Positions 22,240-31,663 of a stretch of 64,000 nt of DNA are shown in pieces. The position numbers and the translations under genes are program-made. Origin of the DNA: UBA668 sp038234785. GTDB lineage: Bacteria; Actinomycetota; Acidimicrobiia; Acidimicrobiales; Ilumatobacteraceae. Where the stretch lies: positions 25,309 through 89,308 of the forward strand of contig JBBQTC010000005.1 in NCBI GenBank assembly GCA_038234785.1, in the 5' to 3' direction. Every line of letters starts with the position of its first letter. Position 1 is the first letter of the stretch. The notes under the pieces are model-generated. The model was not told the origin of the DNA. It did not search any database and saw only the letters and a program-made list of their open reading frames with translations.

Positions 22240-24660
22240 ATGTACCGGTTTGGGGCCTGCGAGGTCGATCCGGCGCGCCGGGAGATCCGCAGTGGCGGCA
22301 TCGCCGTGCACCTGGAGCCGCAAGCGTTCGACCTCCTCGTCCACCTCATCGAACAACGTGACCGAGTCATCACGAAGATGGAACTGCTCGACGGGGTGTG
22401 GGGGCACCGCTTCGTGTCGGAGGCGAACCTCACCACGCGCATCAAGGAGATCCGGCGCGCGGTCGGGGACGATGGCGTCGCGCAGCACACGATCCGCAAC
22501 CTCCGCGGGCGCGGATATCGCTTCGTGGCCGAATTGGCGAACGCAGACGGGGGCGGGATCCTGCGCGCCAGTTCGGTCCAGCTCATCGGACGTGACGGCG
22601 ACGAGGCGGCGGTCCAGGCGGCGCTCGGATCACAACCGCTCGTCACCATCACCGGCCCGGGTGGGGTCGGCAAGACCGCCCTCGCTCGCCGCATGCTGGC
22701 AGACCCGACAGTTCGAGGGGTCGATGGCGGCCACTTCGTCGAACTGGGCGCGCTGGAAGCCGAGGCTGACGTGTTGTCGGCAGTCGCGCTCGCGCTCTCC
22801 GTCGCGGTCGACACCGCCCGACCCGCGACCACGCTCGCGGCGATCGGGCGGCTGGACGCGCTGATCGTGTTCGACAACTGTGAACACGTCGTCGACAGCG
22901 CCGCGGCCCTGATCGAACGACTGATCGCACTGCCCGATCGGGTCGTTCGCATCCTCGCCACGAGTCGTTCCCGACTGGCCATCGGTGGCGAGTGGGTCCA
23001 CCATCTCGCACCATTGGAGCCGGCCGCAGCCGTGATGCTGTTCGACCGACGCGCGAGCGCCGCGTGGCGCGGGTGGGACCTCGACGCCACCGACCACTCC
23101 AGAGTCGACGCGATGTTGGCCGGGCTCGACCGTCTCCCGCTGACCATCGAGATGGCAGCAGCCCGTCTCGGCTCGATGACCTTCGACGACATCGAAGATG
23201 CGCTCGTCACCGGTGCGCCGGTGCTGCAGGTTTCACACCGTGGAAGCGGTCACCGGCATCGAAGCCTGGGATCCTTGGTCGCCTGGTCGATCGGCCTCCT
23301 CACCGACGAGCAACGTCGGGCGTTCGAGGACTGCTCCGTGTTCGCCGGCACCTTCACGGTCGATGACGCGGCCGCGGCGCTCGACACGGGCTCGACGACG
23401 GCGGTTCGACTCGCCGAACTGGTGGAACGTTCGCTCCTGGCAGCGGACCTGACCGCCCCGGCCGCGGGCTACCGGATGCTCCGCACGGTTCGATCGTCCT
23501 CGGCCGAGGGGTTCGAGGCATCCGGTCGTGCCGACGAGGTGCGCGCCCGCCATGCGGCCCACTTCGCCGCGGTCGCGGCCGACGCAGATCGTCGTATCCG
23601 TTGCATCGACGAACTGTCCGGACGGCGCTCGATGGAAAGGATCGCGCCGGAACTCCGGATCGCCCACCGCTGGGCACGAGACCACGACCCGGCACTCGCC
23701 GACGCAATGTGCACGTCGCTGTTCTTGTTCAGCTATTCGTCGTTCTGGAACGAACCGGCCGAATGGGCTCACGCGCTCATCCTGTCCGAACCACCGGTGC
23801 CGACACCGGGGGCGTACTTGCTCGAGGCCGGCGCGGAGGCGAACCGGGGCGACCTCGATGACGCGACGAGGCACGCTCGAGCACCATTGGCATCGCCGGA
23901 CCGACATGTCCAGGCCACCGCGTGGGAGATCATCGCTGACATCGCGATCTACGCCGGGGACTACGCCGGGACCATCGAAGCCACCGACGCACTCCGCCGA
24001 CTGGCGATCGGGGTCGATGACCCGCATCTTCACATCGTTGCGGAAGTGGACCGTGCGCTGGCCGAGGCGTTTCTCGGCGAGCCGCGCGACGGGCTCGGCC
24101 TCCTCGACGAGGTCGACACGAGACGTTGCTCGCCGTCGGACGCCGGCTGGCTGATCTACACACGAGGCGAGTTGCTGAGCGCGCTCGGAGACTCAGCGGC
24201 CATCGACGCGTACACCTCAGCGATCGGGTTGGCCGACGAAGTGGGCAACCAATTCGTCGCCTCCGTCGCAGCCATGTCACTCGCCACCGAACTGGTGAGG
24301 TGGGGTGAACGAGATCGGGCCCTCGACGAATACGCGGAGTGCCTGCGCGGGTACCTGCGCCACGGCAACCTGGCGCATGCATTGACCGCTCTCAGAAACC
24401 TCATCGAGCCGCTGCACGACAGCGGTGACACGCCAGCAGCAGTGACGTTGGCCGCAGCAACATCCGCCGACGGTCGCCGCGTCAGCTATGGAACCGAAGC
24501 CGAACGCATGCCGGCCGTGATCGAACGGATCAAGAACTCGGTGGACAGCGAGGAGTTCGAGCGGTGGTGGTCGGCCGGTGCTGCTCTCGAGCTGGACGAG
24601 GCGATTCGCCTCGCAGCCGAATCCCTCGATCGCCGCGAGCCACCCACTGCGAAGCACTGA
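22240..24660 (+). CDS. Winged-helix / NTPase (AfsR-SARP-like) transcriptional regulator
   Basis: 806 residues. N-terminal OmpR-type winged helix (about 1-100: LEPQAFDLLVHLIEQRDRVITKMELL, VWGHRFVSEANLTTRIKEIRRAVGDDG, LRGRGYRF). NB-ARC/STAND ATPase from about 115: Walker A GPGGVGKTALARR, Walker B LDALIVFDNCEHV, sensor ATSRSRLAI, and LDRLPLTIEMAAARL. The C-terminal ~350 residues are helical, TPR-like. It is a single-chain signal-transducing activator with ATP-dependent switch; target and signal are unknown. No neighbour is translationally coupled. Confidence 0.88.
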   Translation: MYRFGACEVDPARREIRSGGIAVHLEPQAFDLLVHLIEQRDRVITKMELLDGVWGHRFVSEANLTTRIKEIRRAVGDDGVAQHTIRNLRGRGYRFVAELANADGGGILRASSVQLIGRDGDEAAVQAALGSQPLVTITGPGGVGKTALARRMLADPTVRGVDGGHFVELGALEAEADVLSAVALALSVAVDTARPATTLAAIGRLDALIVFDNCEHVVDSAAALIERLIALPDRVVRILATSRSRLAIGGEWVHHLAPLEPAAAVMLFDRRASAAWRGWDLDATDHSRVDAMLAGLDRLPLTIEMAAARLGSMTFDDIEDALVTGAPVLQVSHRGSGHRHRSLGSLVAWSIGLLTDEQRRAFEDCSVFAGTFTVDDAAAALDTGSTTAVRLAELVERSLLAADLTAPAAGYRMLRTVRSSSAEGFEASGRADEVRARHAAHFAAVAADADRRIRCIDELSGRRSMERIAPELRIAHRWARDHDPALADAMCTSLFLFSYSSFWNEPAEWAHALILSEPPVPTPGAYLLEAGAEANRGDLDDATRHARAPLASPDRHVQATAWEIIADIAIYAGDYAGTIEATDALRRLAIGVDDPHLHIVAEVDRALAEAFLGEPRDGLGLLDEVDTRRCSPSDAGWLIYTRGELLSALGDSAAIDAYTSAIGLADEVGNQFVASVAAMSLATELVRWGERDRALDEYAECLRGYLRHGNLAHALTALRNLIEPLHDSGDTPAAVTLAAATSADGRRVSYGTEAERMPAVIERIKNSVDSEEFERWWSAGAALELDEAIRLAAESLDRREPPTAKH

Positions 24661-24722
24661 TCCTCAGACAATCCTCAGGCAGCCCACGAGCACGGGCGCC
24701 TCGAACGTGATCCCATCGATGC

Positions 24723-25664
24723 ATGGACATCACCACCCGTACCCCATGGCCCGCCAAGCGCACCACCGTCGTCACTGACGCCGGACTCGAGACCTGGCTC
24801 CTGTTCGACCGAGGCGTGGATCTGCCCGCCTTCGCCGCATACCCGCTGGCCGCGACCGCCGCCGGTCGAGCATTGCTCACCGAGTACCTGCAGCACTATG
24901 CGGACATTGCCGCCTCGGTCGGCGCCGCCGTCGAGCTGGAGGCACCCACATGGCGGGCGAACCCGGACTGGGCGAAGGTGCTGGGGCACGACCTCGACAC
25001 GCTCGGCGCCTTCATCGACGACTGTGTGGAGGTGGTCGCCGGCCTGCGCACCACGTGGCAGGGCTACCAGGCGTTCCTGATCGGCGGCACCGTCGGCCCG
25101 CGTGGCGATGGCTACCGCGTCGACACCTCGATGAGCGTCGACCAGGCAGCTGACTACCACGCGTTCCAGGTCACCCGGATGGCCAATGCCGGCGTGGACG
25201 TCGTCACCGCACTCACGATGGGATACGTCGGAGAGGCGGCAGGGGTCGCCCTCGCGGCGAAGGCAGCTGGGGTTCCGTCCGTCGTGTCGTTCACCGTCGA
25301 GACAGACGGACGGCTGCCTTCCGGTCTCGGCCTCGGCGAGGCGATCGAGGCGACGGACGCTGCGACCGGCGCCGCTCCGTTGCACTACATGATCAACTGC
25401 GCACACCCGACGCACTTCGACCATGTGCTCGATCCTGCTGCGCCATGGGCTGGGCGGATCGGTGGCATCCGCGCGAACGCCTCCACCCTCAGCCACGCCG
25501 AACTCGACGAGATGGTCGAGCTCGATGCCGGTGATCCGGTGGATCTGGCGAATCGGTACGTGGCACTGCGCGATCAGTTGCCCGGTCTGCACGTCGTGGG
25601 TGGCTGCTGCGGCACCGACCACCGTCACGTCGCAGCTATCGCATCCGCCTGGACGGGCGACTGA
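24723..25664 (+). CDS. Homocysteine S-methyltransferase family protein
   Basis: 313 residues, (beta/alpha)8 barrel. N-terminal TDAGLETWLLFDRGVDLPAFAAYPL, a mid-segment IGGTVGPRGDGY, and the three zinc cysteines in MINCAHPTHF and VVGGCCGTDHRHV. Enzymes of this family transfer a methyl group from S-methylmethionine, betaine or a similar donor to homocysteine. No SAM or B12 riboswitch is visible upstream and no methionine gene is adjacent. Confidence 0.9.
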   Translation: MDITTRTPWPAKRTTVVTDAGLETWLLFDRGVDLPAFAAYPLAATAAGRALLTEYLQHYADIAASVGAAVELEAPTWRANPDWAKVLGHDLDTLGAFIDDCVEVVAGLRTTWQGYQAFLIGGTVGPRGDGYRVDTSMSVDQAADYHAFQVTRMANAGVDVVTALTMGYVGEAAGVALAAKAAGVPSVVSFTVETDGRLPSGLGLGEAIEATDAATGAAPLHYMINCAHPTHFDHVLDPAAPWAGRIGGIRANASTLSHAELDEMVELDAGDPVDLANRYVALRDQLPGLHVVGGCCGTDHRHVAAIASAWTGD

Positions 25665-25805
25665 GCACAGAGTCGGACGACGCAGCCGGTTCCCTGACCC
25701 GGTGCAGCAACGCCCCCGGCCGAAGGTTCTGCGCCGATCGAGGTTGGGTGCGTCCATCCGCGCGAGTCCTCGCCGAATCTGCTCCAAGCTGTCGGTGACG
25801 CGCAA

Positions 25806-25840
25806 ACGGCCCCGTCCCCAAGGAGGAGGGACGGGGCCGT
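25806..25840. terminator. Strong bidirectional terminator hairpin
   Basis: A perfect 13-bp GC-rich stem, ACGGCCCCGTCCC (25806-25818) with GGGACGGGGCCGT (25828-25840), 9-base loop, plus an A-T pair outside. It ends 11 bases after the stop of the minus-strand fasciclin gene and would also end transcripts of the convergent methyltransferase gene. Confidence 0.8.
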
Positions 25841-25851
25841 TGCGTGGGAAG

Positions 25852-26490
25852 TCAGGCCGTGACGGGGCGACGGCGACGGCTGATGACCGTCGCGCCCGCA
25901 CCGAGGACCAGCAGACCGCCGGCGATGAGTGCCATGTCGATGCTGCTCGCGCCAGTCGCGGGCATCTCACCCACCGGGGCAGCCGCAGCCGGGGGCAGGA
26001 GCACGCCGTCGATCACGTGGATGATGCCGTTGCAGGCCTGGATGTCGGTCGCCGTGACCTTCACCGAGTCGTTGAGGATCACTGAGCCGTCGACGACCTT
26101 GATCGAGATCTTGGCGCCGTTCAGGGTGGTCGCCTCGCTCAGGGTCACCACGGTCGCGGCGGGAACCTCACCGGCAATCACGTGATACGTGAGCACGCTG
26201 GTCAGCAGCTCCTTGTCCGCGAGCAGCTGGTCGGCCGTCATCCCGAGGGCGGTCAGTGCAGCCGCGAACGCGTCGTTGGTCGGGGCCAGCACCGTGGTCT
26301 TGGGGTCGTCGCACGAGTCGAAGGGGCCCACGAGATCGGCAGCAGTGAGGGCTGCCACGAGCGTGGAGAACTGCGGGTCACCGGACGCGATCTCCGCGAT
26401 CGTCTGATCGGGTGCGGCGTTCGCGACGGGGGCGAATGCAAATGCGCCGACGGCGAGGGCGGCGGCCACGGTTGCGAGGGTCTTTTTCAT
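25852..26490 (-). CDS. Exported fasciclin-domain protein with cell-wall/membrane anchor
   Basis: 212 residues from ATG 26490 behind AGGAGAGAG. Signal peptide 1-26 (ending ANAAPD). One fasciclin (FAS1) domain at 27-165: TIAEIASGDPQFSTLVAALTAAD, TVLAPTNDAFAAAL, LTYHVIAGEV and NGIIHVIDGVLLP. The C terminus has MPATGASS, a hydrophobic helix and RRRRPVTA, the layout of a sortase signal although with Met for Leu. FAS1 domains mediate adhesion. A terminator follows directly. Confidence 0.9.
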   Translation of the reverse strand: MKKTLATVAAALAVGAFAFAPVANAAPDQTIAEIASGDPQFSTLVAALTAADLVGPFDSCDDPKTTVLAPTNDAFAAALTALGMTADQLLADKELLTSVLTYHVIAGEVPAATVVTLSEATTLNGAKISIKVVDGSVILNDSVKVTATDIQACNGIIHVIDGVLLPPAAAAPVGEMPATGASSIDMALIAGGLLVLGAGATVISRRRRPVTA

Positions 26491-26582
26491 CGGAAGCTCT
26501 CTCCTGGGTCGTCGTGATCGACTCGTTGCCGATCAGCGTTGCCGAGTGTTCGGAGCCACCGCCCTTCCGGATTGTTTTAGTG

Positions 26583-27977
26583 CTAAGAATTTTCGGCGAA
26601 CCAGTTGGCATGGAAACCGATCGGAACCCGGCCGGCCATCTGGATGCGAGCCACCGGTTCAGCTGCGATGTCCTGGGCGTCGAGAATGACGAGTTCCGAT
26701 CGCTCGGAGACGCGGTCGGTCACGAAGGTCATCAGCCAGCCGTCGTCCTCGGCGGTTCCTTCCGGGTCGGGAACGAACACGTGCTCTCCGCTGACCTCCG
26801 TGTCGGCGTAGTAGTGCGACGCGCGTTCCCCGGTCGAGAAGTCGTACTTCACCACGCCTTCGAAGTCGAACTCGAAGTCCCACGTGCGTTGAGGACAGTT
26901 GTACGCAAATCGAGAGGGCCGGCCGATGAAACGCTCGTTGATGCGAGGGAACTCTCCGGCGAGGTCGTCGGTCTGCTCGTCCCTGACGAGGCCCGTCGAC
27001 AGATCGATGACCCATCGCCACGGCATCGGCTCGCGGGCGGCGCCCGGATTCTCGAACTGAAAACCACCGGGCATGTCCTCCATACGAGGGGCGCGGATCT
27101 CGATGCTGTTGCCGGACTCCCACGCGTTCCAGAAGTGGACGACGTAGCAGTTCGGCATCTCGAACCACCGGATGTCGGCATTGCTGCCACCACGGGGGAG
27201 GACACCGATCCGGCTGCCGTTGTCCGGTCGCCAGTTCATCGGGTCTCTCCCCGCGAACATCTCCGGCAGGTCGAAGACCGCCGGTGTGTCGAAGAAGACC
27301 GCGTAGTGCTCGGTGATCACGAAGTCGTGGATCATCACCGGTGCCGGCAGGTCGAGGTCGGCGCTGTGGATCAGCTCCCCTGCCGCGTTCACCTCGTGAT
27401 AGCGGAGGTACGGCGCGACAGGGCTGTAGCCGAAGAACAGCATGTCGCCGGACACGGGGTCCACCTTCGGGTGCGCCGTCATCGGACCGCGCAGCTTGCC
27501 ACCGAACGTCCACTCGCCGATCGTGCGCAGGTCCCGGTCGAACTCGGTGGGCGGGCATGCCTCGAGCAGGGCGAACTGACGGCCGGCGTGGCGAACGGTG
27601 GCCGTGTTGCCGGTGTTCTTCAACATTCCGCCGTCGGCCAACACATCCGGCTCCGGGATGCGGAAGTTGCTCATGCCGCCGTAGCAGGCATGGCCGCGGG
27701 CGCGTTCGGCGAGCAACCCGCACGACTCCAACCAGCGGTTGCGATAGCTCGCTGCGCCGTCTCGCAGGTAGACCGCGTGGAGCATGCCGTCGCCGTCGAA
27801 GGGGTGATACGCCCCGAGTGGCGCGAACTGCGGGTTCGGCCCGGTGCGTACGAACATTCCGGACAACCCCGCCGGGATCTCGCCGATCACCTTCAGGTCG
27901 TGATCGTCACGCTCCTCCTGCACCGGAGCCATGAGCCCCTCGAGAAATGGTGTGCGCCAGGTGTCGAGCTCGGTCAT
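26583..27977 (-). CDS. Carotenoid oxygenase (RPE65/CCD family)
   Basis: 464 residues. Seven-bladed propeller dioxygenase with the four iron-binding histidines visible: H169 (TAHPKVDP), H217 (VMIHDFVIT), H281 (YVVHFWNAWE) and about H456 (GFHANWF). Other marks are GMFVRTGPNPQF and HPFDGDGMLHAVYLRDG. The family cleaves carotenoids, stilbenes or lignin-derived double bonds. Alone in its transcript; the 91-base gap to the fasciclin gene downstream is AT-richer than average. Confidence 0.92.
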   Translation of the reverse strand: MTELDTWRTPFLEGLMAPVQEERDDHDLKVIGEIPAGLSGMFVRTGPNPQFAPLGAYHPFDGDGMLHAVYLRDGAASYRNRWLESCGLLAERARGHACYGGMSNFRIPEPDVLADGGMLKNTGNTATVRHAGRQFALLEACPPTEFDRDLRTIGEWTFGGKLRGPMTAHPKVDPVSGDMLFFGYSPVAPYLRYHEVNAAGELIHSADLDLPAPVMIHDFVITEHYAVFFDTPAVFDLPEMFAGRDPMNWRPDNGSRIGVLPRGGSNADIRWFEMPNCYVVHFWNAWESGNSIEIRAPRMEDMPGGFQFENPGAAREPMPWRWVIDLSTGLVRDEQTDDLAGEFPRINERFIGRPSRFAYNCPQRTWDFEFDFEGVVKYDFSTGERASHYYADTEVSGEHVFVPDPEGTAEDDGWLMTFVTDRVSERSELVILDAQDIAAEPVARIQMAGRVPIGFHANWFAENS

Positions 27978-28062
27978 GCCAATGCCCCCTCGTCGAGATG
28001 GTTGCGGGCAGCGTAGTCAGCGCATGGAAATCGGCTGACGACTGCTCTTCGCGGCGTGGCGC

Positions 28063-28102
28063 TTGACATTCAACCGTATGGTTGAATATAGTGGCGATCG
28101 TG
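28063..28102 (+). promoter_or_regulatory. Promoter and ArsR operator; transcript probably leaderless
   Basis: TTGACA (28063-28068), 18 bases, TATAGT (28087-28092), predicting a start at about 28099-28100, on a GTG in frame with the ArsR gene. Inside the spacer is the perfect dyad TTCAACC-GTAT-GGTTGAA (28069-28086), ideal for an ArsR dimer. Same arrangement as at 11674. Confidence 0.65.
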
Positions 28103-28447
28103 TCAACGCTGATGGAGACCACGGAGGTCACGACCTTCCGAGCACTGGGCGATCCCGTGCGTTCGGGAATCGTGGAGTACCTGAGTGCGACGGACGGTGC
28201 GACCGTCAACGAACTTGCGGCGCTGTTCCCGATCTCCTTGCAGGCGGTGTCCAAGCACATCAAGGTCCTCCAGGCCGCCGGACTGGTGAGCCAGCGCCGC
28301 GAGGGCCGCGAGCGGCCGGTGCGCCTCGAGCAGCAACAGGTGGCCTCGGCCGGTGGATGGCTCGATGCACGGCTGCGGCAACTGGAACGCCGATACGAAC
28401 GTCTCGATCAGGTCCTCGCCGACCTCCAGGAAGGAACACCCACATGA
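28100..28447 (+). CDS. ArsR-family transcriptional regulator
   Basis: 115 residues from GTG 28100 (ATG 28112 is an alternative); the GTG coincides with the predicted transcription start. Winged helix with TFRALGDPVRSGIVEYL, ATVNELAALFPISLQAVSKHIKVLQAAGLV and wing RREGRERPVRLEQ, then a C-terminal helix. No metal-binding Cys motif. Its stop overlaps the SRPBCC gene start; second example in the window of an ArsR-SRPBCC module. Confidence 0.88.
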   Translation: MSTLMETTEVTTFRALGDPVRSGIVEYLSATDGATVNELAALFPISLQAVSKHIKVLQAAGLVSQRREGRERPVRLEQQQVASAGGWLDARLRQLERRYERLDQVLADLQEGTPT

Positions 28448-28926
28448 CCACCTCCAATCCCACCGTCCACGCCCGAGCGGGCGACATGTCACTGTCGTTC
28501 TCCCGCGAGTTCGACGCGCCCGCGGCACTCGTGTTCCGCGCCCACACCGAGCCTGACCTCTTCGTCCGCTGGATGGGTCCGAACGGCACCACCTGCAACG
28601 TGCAGCGCTTCGATGCCACGACCGCCGGCGCGTTTCACTACTCGATCCTCGGTGGCGGACAGGCGTACACGTTCTTCGGTTCCTACCATCACGTCGCGGC
28701 TCCCGACCGGATCGTGCACACCTGGGAGTTCGAAGGCGACCCGGGCCGCACCACCCTGGAGACACTCCGCTTCGTCGACCTCGAAGGTGGCCGTTGTCGG
28801 CTCGAGGGGGTGTCGATCTACACCTCGGTCGACCACTGCACCGAGATGCTCGAATTCGACGAGACCGGCGACGGCATGGACGAGAACTTCCAGCGGCTCG
28901 ACGAGGTCCTGTCACAGCTGACGTGA
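28444..28926 (+). CDS. SRPBCC (AHSA1-like) protein
   Basis: 160 residues from ATG 28444 (ATGA overlap with ArsR). Bet v1-like fold: LSFSREFDAPAALVFRAHTEPDLFVRWMGPNGTTCNVQRFD at the start and the C-terminal helix GDGMDENFQRLDEVL. A small hydrophobic ligand pocket is expected; no enzyme activity is established for this group. Probably regulated with its ArsR partner. Confidence 0.9.
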   Translation: MTTSNPTVHARAGDMSLSFSREFDAPAALVFRAHTEPDLFVRWMGPNGTTCNVQRFDATTAGAFHYSILGGGQAYTFFGSYHHVAAPDRIVHTWEFEGDPGRTTLETLRFVDLEGGRCRLEGVSIYTSVDHCTEMLEFDETGDGMDENFQRLDEVLSQLT

Positions 28927-29038
28927 TCGCGCCGAGGCGCCACAGCCCCAGCAGGTTGTCGAAATCCGCACCGCTCGTTCGTCGCACTACAAAGGGCGGC
29001 CGACCGTAACGCCCAGAGCCACAGGAGAATCACCAGAG

Positions 29039-29368
29039 ATGAAGTACCTGATCTTCGTGATCGACGAGACCACCGGCTCGGCAACCCCCGCCGAGATGAC
29101 GGACATCGACGCGTTCAACCAACGGCTCGTGTCCGATGGCCATTGGATCCTTGCCGGCGGCCTCGCGTCGCCGGGCGCAGCCACTCTCATCGACGGCCGC
29201 GGCGAACGACCGGTGTTCATGGACGGCCCGTTCATCGAGTCGAAGGAGTACTACGCGGGCTTCTGGGTCATCGATGCACCAGATCCGGAAGCGGCCCGCG
29301 AACTCGCGGCCGCGGGCTCGAAGAGCTGCAATCGGAAGGTCGAGCTGCGCCCGTTCTTGGGCGAGTGA
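29039..29368 (+). CDS. YCII-domain (DGPF) protein
   Basis: 109 residues, ferredoxin-like fold: MKYLIFVIDE, MTDIDAFNQRLVSDGHWILAGGL, VFMDGPFIESKEYYAGFWVIDA. The DGPF segment and His/Asp pairs are characteristic of YCII-related proteins, which are often next to ECF sigma factors or SRPBCC genes. Here it lies 112 bases after the SRPBCC gene on the same strand. AGGAG precedes the ATG by 13 bases. Confidence 0.88.
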   Translation: MKYLIFVIDETTGSATPAEMTDIDAFNQRLVSDGHWILAGGLASPGAATLIDGRGERPVFMDGPFIESKEYYAGFWVIDAPDPEAARELAAAGSKSCNRKVELRPFLGE

Positions 29369-29462
29369 TACCCAGGCGGTCGGCGCTGCTGGCTCAGGCG
29401 TGGACAGCGGCGGCCGACCAGCACACCGGTGCTGTCCGGCCGGCGAGGTCCCTGGGGTTGTC

Positions 29463-30473
29463 TCAGAACTCGAAGACGAGGCGAGCCGGCACCTTGCCCG
29501 AGAGAACCTCGGCCATGGCTTCGTTGACCTCCTCGATCTTGCGGGTCTCGGAGATCACCTTCGTCCTGCCGGCCGCGTGGAGCGCGAACACCTCGGCGAG
29601 GTCTTGGCGGGTTCCCACGATCGATCCGATGATGGAGATGCCCTTGATGACTGTGTCGAAGATGGGGATGCTCATCGTTGCCTCGGCCGGCAAGGCAACA
29701 CAGATCAGTCGTCCACCGCGCCGCAACGAGGCGAAGGCCTGTTCGAACACCTTTGTCGACGCGGCGAGGACAAGGGCGACATCGGCGCCTCCGAGCTGTT
29801 GGATCGCCTCCACCGGATCGACCTCGGCCGCGTTCACGGTGCGGTCGGCGCCGAGCTGGGTTGCGAGATCGAGCTTCTCCGTCTCGATGTCGACGGCGAT
29901 CACGATGCCGCCCATGATGCGTGCGTATTGGACGGCGAGGTGGCCGAGGCCGCCGATGCCGAAGACGGCGACATTCTCGGTGGGGACGATCTTTGCGACC
30001 TTGAGCGCCTTGTAGGTGGTCAGGCCGGCGCAGGAGAGCGGAGCAGCGTCGACCGACGAGATCCCTTCGGGGACCGCGACGACGTACTTGGCGCTCGCAA
30101 CGGCGTAGTCGGAGAAGGCACCATCGATCGAATATCCGCTGTCCTGCTGACTCTCGCAGAGGGTCTCGCGTCCGTCGATGCAGTATCGACACTCGCCACA
30201 GGCATCTCCGAGCCAGGCGATGGCGACGCGGTCTCCCACGGCGCGGTTGGTGACTCCGGCGCCCAACTTCTCGACGCGGCCGATGCCTTCGTGGCCGGGT
30301 ACGAACGGGAGGGTGGGTTTGAACGGCCAGTCGCCGTTGGCCGCGTGGATGTCGGTGTGGCACAGCCCGCACGCCTCGATACGGACCAGGACTTGACCGG
30401 GGCCGGGTTCGGGCACACCGCGTTCCACGATGGTGAGCCGTTCAGTGAACTTGGTGACCAGCGCTGACGTCAT
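29463..30473 (-). CDS. Zinc-dependent alcohol dehydrogenase (AdhP-like)
   Basis: 336 residues. Catalytic-zinc site CGLCHTDIHAANGDWP and GHEGIGRVE; structural-zinc cysteines in GDACGECRYCIDGRETLC; Rossmann motif VFGIGGLGHLAVQYARIMGG. This is the propanol-preferring/AdhP group that interconverts alcohols and aldehydes with NAD(P)H. It lies 39 bases downstream of the universal-stress gene on the same strand, probably in the same transcript. Confidence 0.92.
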   Translation of the reverse strand: MTSALVTKFTERLTIVERGVPEPGPGQVLVRIEACGLCHTDIHAANGDWPFKPTLPFVPGHEGIGRVEKLGAGVTNRAVGDRVAIAWLGDACGECRYCIDGRETLCESQQDSGYSIDGAFSDYAVASAKYVVAVPEGISSVDAAPLSCAGLTTYKALKVAKIVPTENVAVFGIGGLGHLAVQYARIMGGIVIAVDIETEKLDLATQLGADRTVNAAEVDPVEAIQQLGGADVALVLAASTKVFEQAFASLRRGGRLICVALPAEATMSIPIFDTVIKGISIIGSIVGTRQDLAEVFALHAAGRTKVISETRKIEEVNEAMAEVLSGKVPARLVFEF

Positions 30474-30512
30474 GGGGAGGACCCTTTCGTTGGTTGTGAT
30501 GAGACGGGAGGA

Positions 30513-31187
30513 CTACTTGGGGGCGTCGACGACGAGTACGGCGAAGTCCGCCTTCTCGAGCAGATGTCGTTCGACGGAACCGGACGCCAGGTGGCTGAGC
30601 CATCCTCGGGTGTCGGCGCCGATCACCACGACGTCCGCATGGTGCTGATGCGCGGCGCGCACGATGGCGGTGGTGGCATCGCCCACATCGCCGAGTGCGG
30701 TCGCCTGAGCCAGACCCCCGTTGCGAGCGAGCGTTGCGGCTTCGCCCGAAGCTCGCGCGACGGCCGCCTCGACCAACTCTCTCGGGGCGCTGTCGACCCC
30801 GATGCGTTCGGTCCATCTCGACGCTCCGGCGATCGGCCAGACGTCGGCCCAGCTCATCTCGGTGTCCGGCCCCGGGCCGACGTTGATCGCCAGGTAGACC
30901 GCGTGCTCACCGAACAGTCGGTGCGCGGTGGTCACGACGCGTTCCGAGATCGATGCTCCATCGACCGCGATCAGCACCGTCGGTCCGTTCGTCACCGAGC
31001 CCGCGGTCACGACGTCGTCGGGGTCAGAGGTCGCTTCGCCGACGCGGCGCCGGGTGCCCAGTACGCCGCCCGTGTCCATCCCTCGACCGGACAGGATCGT
31101 TTCGACCGAGACGATCTCGTCGGTTCCGGCCGGATGGCCGGGCGGGTAGTCGTCGACGAGGCTGTCGTCCGGTTCTCCGTAGATCAT
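30513..31187 (-). CDS. Universal stress protein with N-terminal extension
   Basis: 224 residues from ATG 31187, seven bases after AAGGAG. Residues 1-70 are an acidic, unconserved extension; 70-224 form one UspA domain beginning TVLIAVDGASISERVV and ending with the nucleotide-binding signature VVIGADTRGWLSHLASGSVERHLLEKADFAVLVV (G-2x-G-9x-G-S/T-like). Its start overlaps the stop of the upstream gene. It probably acts in stress or stasis. Confidence 0.88.
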   Translation of the reverse strand: MIYGEPDDSLVDDYPPGHPAGTDEIVSVETILSGRGMDTGGVLGTRRRVGEATSDPDDVVTAGSVTNGPTVLIAVDGASISERVVTTAHRLFGEHAVYLAINVGPGPDTEMSWADVWPIAGASRWTERIGVDSAPRELVEAAVARASGEAATLARNGGLAQATALGDVGDATTAIVRAAHQHHADVVVIGADTRGWLSHLASGSVERHLLEKADFAVLVVDAPK

Positions 31188-31663
31188 GAGTGTTCTCCTT
31201 GTTGAGGAATCGGTACGACCAAGGTTGCGATGGCGGAACCGAGCAACGATGCGGGTAACGACTTCGCGGCACCAGCCGTGACCAGTGCCCGATACACACC
31301 GCGCGCCGTGATCAACCTGGGCTCGCGGTCCATCACCACGGCCAGATCCCACCCGGTCTCGATGACCGACAACGCCGCGTCGCTCAGTCGCATCTCCGCG
31401 TCGAAGACCGGGAGCACCGGATAGTCATCTGGTGCGAGGACGGCGTCGGGGCCTGAACAACTGCGAACTGCGCTCGCCACCATCGCGGGAACCGTGACGT
31501 GGCGGATCACCTCACCATCGAGCAGACCACAGCTCACGAACGGGCCGATCATCATCAGCTCCCAGGGCACGTGCCACAGCGTGCCCGATGCCAGCACCAC
31601 GACGTCCTCGGACGGAAGCGCAGCCACGGTCGGGACCGCCCTGTGAAATGACACGGCGCTCAC
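31184..31663 (-). CDS. Hypothetical protein, possibly CBS-like
   Basis: 159 residues from GTG 31663 (GTGA overlap with the upstream stop). VIRHVTVPAMVASAVRSCSG, VLPVFDAEMRLSDAALSVIETGWDLAVVMDREPRLITARGVYRALV has the cadence of a CBS repeat (ligand-binding control module), but I cannot confirm two full CBS motifs. It lies in a co-translated chain of three genes leading to the universal stress protein, a common pairing in actinobacterial dormancy clusters. Confidence 0.6.
   Translation of the reverse strand: MSAVSFHRAVPTVAALPSEDVVVLASGTLWHVPWELMMIGPFVSCGLLDGEVIRHVTVPAMVASAVRSCSGPDAVLAPDDYPVLPVFDAEMRLSDAALSVIETGWDLAVVMDREPRLITARGVYRALVTAGAAKSLPASLLGSAIATLVVPIPQQGEHS

Noticed and set aside
24662..24722. 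SAM or cobalamin riboswitch before the homocysteine methyltransferase gene
   Set aside because: The gap is only about 60 bases and shows no conserved riboswitch core.
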